Assembly: GCF_008704205.1 (NCBI RefSeq)
Contig: NZ_VXLC01000033.1
Location: forward strand, 61,943-125,942
Origin: Nocardia colli
Lineage (GTDB): Bacteria > Actinomycetota > Actinomycetes > Mycobacteriales > Mycobacteriaceae
DNA: 64,000 nt
Direction of reading: 5' to 3'
Of this stretch, positions 42,834 to 50,058 are shown piece by piece. Under the pieces are notes generated by a model. The model ran no database searches, was not told the DNA's origin, and was given only the letters and a program-made list of their open reading frames with translations. The position numbers were made by a program, and so were the translations under genes. Position 1 is the stretch's first letter. Every line of letters starts with the position of its first letter.

Positions 42834-45608
42834 TTGGTGCGTTCACGTCTACGGCAACCAAAGCCCGGGGACACACCGGATCTCACTATTGCGGTTCCCT
42901 CCGCGTTGCCCAGCGGGAGAATTTCGGCCATCGCGCGGCCGCGCACCATCGGCGGTCAGCTGACCCGAATTCTGGCGCTCGCGCTGATTCTGGTGCTCGC
43001 GTTGCTGGGAGTCACTGTCTATCGCGAACTCTCGGACTACCGCGAGGCCGACGACACGGTGAAGGCCGTCTCGCTGGCGCTGAACGTGCAGGACCTCACC
43101 AACCAGATCCAGCGTGAGCTCGGTCTGAGTAACGGCCTGCTCGGCGGCGACAACCGCCTGCAGCAGCCGTTGCTCGATCAGCGCGGCAAGGTCGACGCCG
43201 CGCTCGGCTCGCTCACCAGCGCCGCCGCCGGGGATGCCCCTGGCGCGGACCAGGTTCGGGCCGCGCTCGGCCAGCTGAATCTGCTGGCGAACACGCGCAC
43301 GCAGATCGACTCGCGCCGGGTCAGCCGCCAGGTGGTGTTCCAGTTCTACACCGACGCCGTCACCGCGCTGAACCGCCTCGCGCTCGGCCTCGACCAGGCC
43401 CGCGACCCGCAGATCCAGCGCGGCCTGCAGGCCCTGTACGCGCTCGGCGCGGCCAAGGAGGAGGTCGACAAGGAGCGCGGCTTCCTCAACGGCGTCTTCA
43501 CCGCGGGCCGGTTCAACGGCGGCGAGTACGTGCAGTTCATGGAGATCCGCTCGACCAAGCTCGCGGGCTTCACCGCGTTCTCCCGCTACGCGACCAAGAG
43601 CCAGCAGGCCAAGCTGGACGCGGCGCAACTGAGCGAGAATGCCACCAAGGCAGACCAATCCGAGAGCGTCGCGATCGCCTCCAGCGACGGGCCGCTGGTC
43701 CGCGAGGTCGATCCGATGACCTGGTGGACGCAGATGTCCAGCGTCCTCGACGAACAGCGCACCGTGCAGCAGGCCGTCGGCGACGACGTGCAGGCCCGTG
43801 CGGACAGCCTGCGCGCCGCCGCGGCCACCAAGCTGATCGCCTTCCTCGTCGCCTCGGCCATCGCCATCGCCGCGATGATCGCGCTGGTGATCACCTCGGT
43901 GCGGGCCATCGTGCGCCCGCTGGCCGCGCTGGCCGGTGAGGCCGACGACGTGGCCTCGCGCCGACTACCCCAGGTCATCGAGGCGTGGTCGCGGGCCGAC
44001 GACAGCCGGCCGGAGGCGCCGATGCCGGTGCTGGCGCCCGCGGGTGCGAGTACCGAAATCGCCGCGCTGGCAGGCGCGCTGAACCGCGTGCAGACCACCG
44101 CCTTCGAGCTCGCCTCGCAGCAGGCGCTGGTCCGCCGCAACACCACGGAGTCGATGGCCAACCTGGCCCGGCGCAACCAGAACCTGGTGCGCCGCCAGCT
44201 CGGCCTGATCAGCGAGTTCGAACGCGAGGAACTCGATCCCAAGGGTCTGTCCAACCTGTTCGAGCTCGACCACCTCGCTACTCGCATGCGCCGCAACGCC
44301 GAAAGCCTGCTGGTGCTCGTCGGCGAGGCGAGCCCGCGCCGCTGGGCACAGCCGATCGCGCTGAGCGACGTCATCCGCGCCGGCCTGTCCGAGGTCGACG
44401 ACTACCGCCGGGTGGTGCTGCGCCGGGTGGACGACGTGATGATCACCGGCGCGGTGGTCAGCGAGCTGGCGCACATGCTGGCCGAGCTGATCGAGAACGG
44501 ACTCGCGTTCTCCCCACCGGATCTCGAGGTCGAGATCTACGGCCGCCGGGTGCCGCACGGGTACCTGCTGGCCGTGGTCGACCACGGTGTCGGCATGCCG
44601 ATGGACCAGCTGGCCCAGTCCAACGCCAGGCTGCGCGGCGAGCAGGACTTCATCGTCGCGCCGACCCGCTACCTCGGCCACTACGTGGTCGGTCGCCTGG
44701 CCGAGCGGCTCGGCATCGACGTCGAGCTCAATGTCTCGCCGGTCAGCGGCATCGTTGCCCGGATGTCGCTGCCGCTGGAAATCCTTGTCCAGGAACAAGA
44801 TCGACGCCCGGCCGCGGTGCAGGCGAAGATCTCCGGCACCGGGCTGGAGCGGTCCTGGGGCGCCGATTCGGAGTCGAACAACGTGCCCGAACTGGAGCCG
44901 GCGCCGAATGCCAACGGCGCCATGACCTCTCCGGCCGTGATCCGCGGCAACGCGCCCGAACCGATTCCGCCGAGCCCGCGCGGTCCCGCGCATGCGGCGC
45001 CCGCCGTCTCGGCGAGCGAGCAGAACGGTGCGGACCGCCGGGCCGAGGGTCCTTGGACCGCGGCGCAGCGGGCGGTACCGCGCAACGACCAGTACAACGG
45101 TCCGCAGCATGCCGCGCCGAGCGCCCCCGCGCCCTCCGCATACTCCCAATTCGTGTCCCCGCCAACGGTTTCCACGCCCCCGCCGGCGCCGCCGCAGCAG
45201 TCGGACAACCTGACCGACACCGGAACCTGGCGACTGCCCGATTCGCCGGACGGTCACTACGGTGTGGCCGAAAGCCTGTACAGCGGAAACGGATCGGCCG
45301 GCTCGGGCTCCGCGCAGCGCACCACGCGTAACGGACTTGTCAAGCGCAACAAGAAGTCTCGCACCGCGGGCACCGCGCCGGGCGCCGATCCGCGGCGCGA
45401 CGCCAACGGCGCCGCCGAACGTCCGGATCGGGCGCCGATTCCGGAGCGTTCGCCGGATGAAACCCGTAGCATGCTTTCGTCGTTCCGGGCCGGACACGAG
45501 CGCGGCGCCCCGCCGCCGCCGTCGACCACCCGTCCCTATGTCGGTGCCCGCGACCACGACACCCGCGCCGACGATCAGGCTCAGACCATCGCAGAGGAGA
45601 ACCGGTGA
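42834..45608 (+). CDS. cvnA: conservon sensor-like histidine kinase CvnA
   Basis: The 924-residue membrane sensor has TM1 (about 46-64), an extracytoplasmic NIT-like helical domain (about 75-325), TM2 (about 334-356), a HAMP-like region, a degenerate dimerisation segment (NQNLVRRQLGLISEFERE) and an HATPase fold (N-box ELIENGLAFSPP near 551, VVDHGVGMP near 582). A Pro/Ala-rich disordered tail of about 260 residues follows. Conservon kinases often lack a classical phospho-His and act with CvnB-D as a G-protein-coupled-receptor-like system. GGAGGAG is 7 bases before TTG 42834 (or GTG 42837), preferred over ATG 42759. The stop overlaps the cvnB start. Confidence 0.9.
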   Translation: MVRSRLRQPKPGDTPDLTIAVPSALPSGRISAIARPRTIGGQLTRILALALILVLALLGVTVYRELSDYREADDTVKAVSLALNVQDLTNQIQRELGLSNGLLGGDNRLQQPLLDQRGKVDAALGSLTSAAAGDAPGADQVRAALGQLNLLANTRTQIDSRRVSRQVVFQFYTDAVTALNRLALGLDQARDPQIQRGLQALYALGAAKEEVDKERGFLNGVFTAGRFNGGEYVQFMEIRSTKLAGFTAFSRYATKSQQAKLDAAQLSENATKADQSESVAIASSDGPLVREVDPMTWWTQMSSVLDEQRTVQQAVGDDVQARADSLRAAAATKLIAFLVASAIAIAAMIALVITSVRAIVRPLAALAGEADDVASRRLPQVIEAWSRADDSRPEAPMPVLAPAGASTEIAALAGALNRVQTTAFELASQQALVRRNTTESMANLARRNQNLVRRQLGLISEFEREELDPKGLSNLFELDHLATRMRRNAESLLVLVGEASPRRWAQPIALSDVIRAGLSEVDDYRRVVLRRVDDVMITGAVVSELAHMLAELIENGLAFSPPDLEVEIYGRRVPHGYLLAVVDHGVGMPMDQLAQSNARLRGEQDFIVAPTRYLGHYVVGRLAERLGIDVELNVSPVSGIVARMSLPLEILVQEQDRRPAAVQAKISGTGLERSWGADSESNNVPELEPAPNANGAMTSPAVIRGNAPEPIPPSPRGPAHAAPAVSASEQNGADRRAEGPWTAAQRAVPRNDQYNGPQHAAPSAPAPSAYSQFVSPPTVSTPPPAPPQQSDNLTDTGTWRLPDSPDGHYGVAESLYSGNGSAGSGSAQRTTRNGLVKRNKKSRTAGTAPGADPRRDANGAAERPDRAPIPERSPDETRSMLSSFRAGHERGAPPPPSTTRPYVGARDHDTRADDQAQTIAEENR

Positions 45609-46033
45609 CCACTCACTTGCCGAGCGCCGACCCGCACACGTTCAACTGGATGCTCGCGAACTTCGTCCGGGAAACCGACGGTGTCCGCGACACCGTCGCG
45701 GTCTCCTCGGACGGATTGCTCATCGCGATGTCGGATGGCCTGGACCGCACCTCGGCGGACCGCCTCTCGGCCATGGTTTCGGGGCTGGCCAGCCTCGCCA
45801 AGAGCGCGTCACGCAGTTACTCCTTCGACGGACTCAAACTGATCATGATCGAGATGAAGCGGGGCTTCCTGCTCGTCTCGGCCATGGGTGACGGCAGCTG
45901 CCTCGGCGTAATCGCCGACGGCAGTTGCGATGTCGGCCTTGTCGGCTACGAAATGGCCGTGCTGGCCGAACGCGCCGGGTCGCTCCTTGACCCGACGTTG
46001 ATATCCGAGTTGCGAGAGACGTTGCGAAGATGA
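45605..46033 (+). CDS. cvnB: roadblock/LC7 protein CvnB
   Basis: The 142-residue roadblock/LC7-fold protein (VAVSSDGLLIAMSDGLDR and GFLLVSAMGDGSCLGVI) is the conservon equivalent of the MglB-type GTPase regulator of CvnD. GTG 45605 overlaps the cvnA stop (GTGA), and its own stop overlaps cvnC (ATGA), so translation is coupled. Confidence 0.93.
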   Translation: MTTHLPSADPHTFNWMLANFVRETDGVRDTVAVSSDGLLIAMSDGLDRTSADRLSAMVSGLASLAKSASRSYSFDGLKLIMIEMKRGFLLVSAMGDGSCLGVIADGSCDVGLVGYEMAVLAERAGSLLDPTLISELRETLRR

Positions 46034-46476
46034 GAGATCCTGACCGGCCGAGGCTGCCGGACCCGCGGATGATCCCGATGAATCAGATGTTCGGGTGGTT
46101 CGATCCGGACCGCCCAGGCCAGCAACAACCACCGGCCGAAGAACTTGTCGACAGTGATGAACAGTTTGTGCGTCCCTTTGTCGTCACCGCGGGGCGCACT
46201 ACGCCGTTGATGGACGGTTTGCGCATCGAAACCCTGGTGCAGGCGCCGCCCTCGGCGCTTTCCGCACCGCTGCAATTCGAACAGCGCACCGTGGTGCAGC
46301 TGTGTCAGCAGCCCCATTCCATCGCCGAAATCGGTACCGCGCTGCGTGTTCCGGTCGGTGTAGCGAAGGTCGTCGTGAGCGACCTCGTCGCCGGTGGGTA
46401 CGCGACCGTGCGCGAGGCCGATCAACTGTCCACCGCTGCCATCGAGAGGATCAGGGACCTTGTACGGGCACTCTGA
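46030..46476 (+). CDS. cvnC: DUF742 protein CvnC
   Basis: The 148-residue protein has the DUF742 domain: VRPFVVTAGRTTP (about 47-59), LVQAPPS and a winged-helix-like end (HSIAEIGTALRVPVGVAKVVVSDLV, then VREAD). It is the third component of conservons, with a possible DNA- or partner-binding role. It overlaps cvnB by 4 bases and ends just before cvnD. Confidence 0.93.
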   Translation: MRDPDRPRLPDPRMIPMNQMFGWFDPDRPGQQQPPAEELVDSDEQFVRPFVVTAGRTTPLMDGLRIETLVQAPPSALSAPLQFEQRTVVQLCQQPHSIAEIGTALRVPVGVAKVVVSDLVAGGYATVREADQLSTAAIERIRDLVRAL

Positions 46477-46477
46477 C

Positions 46478-47068
46478 ATGAACACTGCGCCGCCACCGCC
46501 GACGATGCCGTCTTCGGTGAAGATCGTGATCAGCGGCGGATTCGGTGTCGGCAAAACAACATTCATCGGCGCGATCTCCGAGATCGAGCCGCTGGTCACC
46601 GAGGCGGCGATGACCGAGGTGTCGCTCGGCATCGACGATCCGGGCCGGCGCGCGGAGAAGACGCAGACCACGGTCGCGCTCGACTTCGGCCGAATCACGT
46701 TGGACCGCTCGCTGATTCTGTACCTGTTCGGCACGCCCGGCCAGGATCGCTTCGTCTTCCTCTGGGACGACCTGGTGGACGGCGCGCTCGGCGCGGTGAT
46801 CATGGTGGACACCAGCCGGATCGGGGACTGCTACCCGGTGCTGGACTACTTCGAGGAGAAGCAGACGCCGTTCGTGGTGGTGGTCAACCGCTTCGACAAC
46901 GGCGTGCACTTCGACCTCGGCGAGGTACGCGAGGCCCTGGAGCTCGACGACTGGATCCCGGTCCTGGAATGCGATGCGCGCGACCGTGAATCGGTCAAAG
47001 ACGTGCTCGTCGCCCTCCTGGAGCAGGTCCTGTTCCATCGACTATCGGTGCAGGGACTGCCTGCCTGA
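46478..47068 (+). CDS. cvnD: conservon GTPase CvnD
   Basis: The 196-residue small GTPase has a P-loop GGFGVGKTTF (about 15-24), G3-like GTPGQDRF (about 83-90) and G4-like NRFD (near 127). It switches with CvnB and reads out the CvnA complex at the membrane. The ATG at 46478 is 1 base after the cvnC stop; an in-frame TTG at 46460 inside cvnC is an alternative start. No cytochrome P450 (cvnE) follows, so this is a four-gene conservon. Confidence 0.9.
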   Translation: MNTAPPPPTMPSSVKIVISGGFGVGKTTFIGAISEIEPLVTEAAMTEVSLGIDDPGRRAEKTQTTVALDFGRITLDRSLILYLFGTPGQDRFVFLWDDLVDGALGAVIMVDTSRIGDCYPVLDYFEEKQTPFVVVVNRFDNGVHFDLGEVREALELDDWIPVLECDARDRESVKDVLVALLEQVLFHRLSVQGLPA

Positions 47069-47153
47069 CGTTCTCCATCGAACGGGACACGACCACGGCA
47101 GCCGTCGACCACGGGGCCGGGTCCTGTCCCGTTCGGCGTCTAAGGTGGCGGGG

Positions 47154-47711
47154 GTGGGTGAGCAGAAGGAGCGGATGCTCCGCGGGGAGTTGTACCGGGA
47201 CAACGATCCTGAGCTGGAGGCCGAACGCGAGCGCGCGCAGCGGTTGTGCGACGAGTTCAATCGCAGCGAGGCCGGCGAACGGGCGGGGCGCGAGGCGACG
47301 CTGCGGGCGTTGCTCGGGAAGTTCGGCGAGGGGTCGTGGATCAGGCCGCGGTTCCAGTGCGACTACGGCTATCTGATCGAGATCGGGACGAACAGTTTCC
47401 TGAATTTCGATGCGATCCTGCTGGATTGCGCGCCGATCAGCATCGGCAACGACGTATCGATCGGGCCGCGGTGTCAGTTGCTGACCGCGTTGCACCCGAT
47501 GGAAGACCACGAACTGCGCCGGCAGCGCTGGGAGACCGCGGCGCCGATCCGGATCGGCAACAACGTGTGGTTCGGCGGCGGGGTCATCGTGTGTCCGGGC
47601 GTGACCGTCGGGGACGACACCGTGGTCGGTGCGGGCAGCGTGGTCACCCGGGATCTGCCGCCGAAGGTGTTCGCGGCGGGCAACCCCGCGCGCGTGATCC
47701 GCGAGCTCTGA
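47154..47711 (+). CDS. maltose/galactoside O-acetyltransferase family protein
   Basis: The 185-residue left-handed beta-helix acetyltransferase (LacA/Maa type) has an N-terminal Mac domain (MLRGELYRDNDPEL) and hexapeptide repeats (LDCAPISIGNDVSIGPR; PIRIGNNVWFGGGVIVCPGVTVG). It uses acetyl-CoA to acetylate a sugar; the His in ALHPMEDHELR is probably catalytic. GTG 47154 lies 7 bases after TAAGGT (47141-47146), so it may be leaderless. Confidence 0.9.
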   Translation: MGEQKERMLRGELYRDNDPELEAERERAQRLCDEFNRSEAGERAGREATLRALLGKFGEGSWIRPRFQCDYGYLIEIGTNSFLNFDAILLDCAPISIGNDVSIGPRCQLLTALHPMEDHELRRQRWETAAPIRIGNNVWFGGGVIVCPGVTVGDDTVVGAGSVVTRDLPPKVFAAGNPARVIREL

Positions 47712-47742
47712 GCCTGTCGTAGCCCATAGTTAGCCTGGGGGA

Positions 47743-48882
47743 ATGTTGCGGACTCTGGCCATCGAGAACTACCGGTCGTTGCGTCAGCTGACCATGCCGT
47801 TGGGGCAGCTCAATGTGGTGACCGGAGCCAACGGCAGCGGCAAATCCAGTCTGTACCGGACGCTGCGGCTGCTGGCCGACTTCTCCCGCAACGGGGCCAT
47901 CGCCGCGCTCGCGCGCGAAGGGGGAGTGGCCTCGACCCTGTGGGCGGGTCAGGGCGGCATCGGCGACCGAACGTCCAAGAGCGATCCGGTCGGCGTCCGG
48001 GTCGGATTCGCCGGGGAGGACTTCGGGTACGCCGCCGAACTGGGCATGCCGGTGCCCGATGCCACCTCGATGTTCAACCTCGATCCGGTGATCAAGGCCG
48101 AAGCGGTGTGGGCCGGGCCGGTGCTGCGCCCGTCCACCTTGCTGGCCGAGCGCGGCGGCCCGGTGGTGCGCCTGCGCGACGACGACGGCGGCTGGGCGAT
48201 GGTGCCGCACACCGTGCAACCGTTCGACAGCATGCTCAGCGAACTCGCCGATCCGCAGAGCGCGCCGGACCTGCTGGTGCTGCGCGAACGCATCCGATCC
48301 TGGCGGTTCTACGACCATCTCCGCACCGACGCCGACGCGCCCGCCCGGGCGCCACAGGTCGGCACCCGCACGACGGTCCTGAGCCACGACGGCGCCGACC
48401 TCGCCGCGGCGCTGCAAACCATCCGCGAGATCGGCGACGTCCACATCCTCGCCCAGGCCGTCGATCGCGCGTTCCCCGGCAGCGAGGTCGAAATCATCGA
48501 CCGCGACGGCAGATTCGAGCTCGCGCTCTATCAGCGCGGCCTGGTCCGCCCGCTCGGCGGCGCCGAGCTCTCCGACGGCACCCTGCGCTATCTGCTCCTG
48601 GTCGCCGCCCTGCTGACCCCGCGCCCACCCGAACTCCTGGTCCTCAACGAGCCCGAAACCAGCCTGCATCCCGAACTGCTGGCCCCGCTCGCCGAGCTCA
48701 TCGCCACCGTCTCCGAGCACACCCAGGTCGTGGTCGTCACGCACGCGCAACCGCTGGTCACCGCGCTGACCGCGAGCGCGCCGGAACTGCACACGCTCGA
48801 GCTGGTCAAGGAGAACGGCGCGACGACCATCGCGGGTCAGGGCCTGCTCGACCAACCGCCTTGGTACTGGCCGAAGCGCTAG
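47743..48882 (+). CDS. AAA-type (OLD/RecF-like) ATPase
   Basis: The 379-residue ABC/SMC-like ATPase belongs to the AAA_21 group: Walker A GANGSGKSS (about 28-36), signature-like LSDGTLRYLLL (near 277), Walker B LLVLNEPETSLHP (about 296-308) and an H-loop VVVVTHAQPL. No TOPRIM nuclease domain follows, unlike OLD proteins. The role is unknown; relatives occur singly in actinobacteria and in some defence loci. TAGCCT (47731-47736) is 6 bases before ATG 47743, which suggests a leaderless mRNA. Confidence 0.85.
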   Translation: MLRTLAIENYRSLRQLTMPLGQLNVVTGANGSGKSSLYRTLRLLADFSRNGAIAALAREGGVASTLWAGQGGIGDRTSKSDPVGVRVGFAGEDFGYAAELGMPVPDATSMFNLDPVIKAEAVWAGPVLRPSTLLAERGGPVVRLRDDDGGWAMVPHTVQPFDSMLSELADPQSAPDLLVLRERIRSWRFYDHLRTDADAPARAPQVGTRTTVLSHDGADLAAALQTIREIGDVHILAQAVDRAFPGSEVEIIDRDGRFELALYQRGLVRPLGGAELSDGTLRYLLLVAALLTPRPPELLVLNEPETSLHPELLAPLAELIATVSEHTQVVVVTHAQPLVTALTASAPELHTLELVKENGATTIAGQGLLDQPPWYWPKR

Positions 48883-49001
48883 CCAGTGGTCGGCTTCCGG
48901 CGATAGTTCCGGTCTGTGATGACGGACACGCCCCCGGCCGATGAGTTCGCCTCGGTCTCGCCGTCTGTAGTGATGTCCCGCCTACTTAAGGAGAACTAAC
49001 A

Positions 49002-49421
49002 ATGAGCAACGGCAAAGATCTCGCACTCACCCATGTCGGAATGCTCGTCGGCGATCAGGACAAGGCGCTCGAGTTCTATCGCGACGTGCTCGGCCTCGAG
49101 GTCCGCCAGGACATGCCGTTCCCCGGCGGCCGCTGGCTGACCGTCGGACCGGCCGATCAGCACGGCCTGGAATTCATCCTCGAGGTGCCGGAGATGAATC
49201 CGGACGCGGTGGCGCGCGAGGCGGCGCAGGCGCGACTGAAGAACGGCGCGGCGGGCACGCTGATCTTCACCGTCCAGTCGGCCGACGACACCTTCGCCCG
49301 GCTGCGCGACGCCGGCGTCGAGGTCACCCAGGAACCGATCACCCAGCCCTACGGCATGCGGGACTGCGGCTTCCGCGACCCGTGGGGCAACCACCTCCGG
49401 TTCTCCGAGGTCCTCGGCTGA
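49002..49421 (+). CDS. VOC-superfamily (glyoxalase-like) protein
   Basis: The 139-residue single VOC domain contains THVGMLVGDQDKALEFYRDVLG at the N-terminus and CGFRDPWGNHLRF at the C-terminus. Metal ligands are plausible (His11 region and Glu in GLEFIL), but the reaction cannot be named. AAGGAG lies about 9 bases before ATG 49002. A bidirectional terminator follows. Confidence 0.88.
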   Translation: MSNGKDLALTHVGMLVGDQDKALEFYRDVLGLEVRQDMPFPGGRWLTVGPADQHGLEFILEVPEMNPDAVAREAAQARLKNGAAGTLIFTVQSADDTFARLRDAGVEVTQEPITQPYGMRDCGFRDPWGNHLRFSEVLG

Positions 49422-49437
49422 GTCACCCGAAACGCGT

Positions 49438-49463
49438 TGACCCCCTGGGTTTCCCAGGGGTCA
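49438..49463. terminator. bidirectional hairpin terminator
   Basis: TGACCCC-c-TGGG (49438-49449) pairs with CCCAGGGGTCA (49453-49463) around TTT, with one bulged C. It lies between the convergent VOC and deazaflavin-type genes and overlaps the stop of the latter. Confidence 0.8.
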
Positions 49464-49958
49464 GCCGGCGCGGGTCAGCACCGCGACCGGCAGCTTGCGT
49501 GACGTGAGCGCCTGGTAGGTCTCGAAATCCGGATACTGGGCGACCAACTTGCGCCAGTACCCGGCGTATTCGGCCGGATCGGTGATCACCCGCGCGGTCA
49601 CGTCCCAGGTTTCCCGGCCGACCCGCACCTGCCCGCCGCCGGCCGCCACCAGATTGCCCCACCAGGCCGGCGCCTTCGGGTTGCCGCCGTAGGACCCGGT
49701 GACCAGCAGATCGTCGCCGTCGCGGACCAGCATCAGGATCACCGGGCGCGGCTCACCCGTCTTGCGCCCGGGCACGGTCAGCTGGAATACCGGGCGGCCC
49801 ATGAACTTTCCGAGCACCGTGCCGTTGAATCGTTGATACACCGCGTTGTGCAGGCGGCTCTGCCAGCGACTGATCGCGTTCAGCCGGGTGCTGCCGAAAT
49901 GCGCGAATCGGCCGCTGAGCGTGAGCGCGGCGGAACTGTCGGGGTGGTGCTCGGCCAT
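49461..49958 (-). CDS. deazaflavin-dependent nitroreductase-family protein
   Basis: The 165-residue protein belongs to the F420-dependent split beta-barrel family (Ddn-like): FNGTVLGKFMGRPVFQLTV, then RKTGEPRPVILMLVRDGDDLLVTGSYGG and AWWGNLVAA are characteristic. It probably uses coenzyme F420 to reduce quinones or similar compounds at the membrane. ATG 49958 has GGGAGGA upstream. It is divergent from ppc. Confidence 0.85.
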   Translation of the reverse strand: MAEHHPDSSAALTLSGRFAHFGSTRLNAISRWQSRLHNAVYQRFNGTVLGKFMGRPVFQLTVPGRKTGEPRPVILMLVRDGDDLLVTGSYGGNPKAPAWWGNLVAAGGGQVRVGRETWDVTARVITDPAEYAGYWRKLVAQYPDFETYQALTSRKLPVAVLTRAG

Positions 49959-50058
49959 GGTCGTCCTCCCGTGCTGCGACGCCGTGCCATGGCCCGCGGC
50001 GACACGATGTGGGCGGCGTCGCATACCAACGGGGACCGGACGGCAATACTGTCTGATC

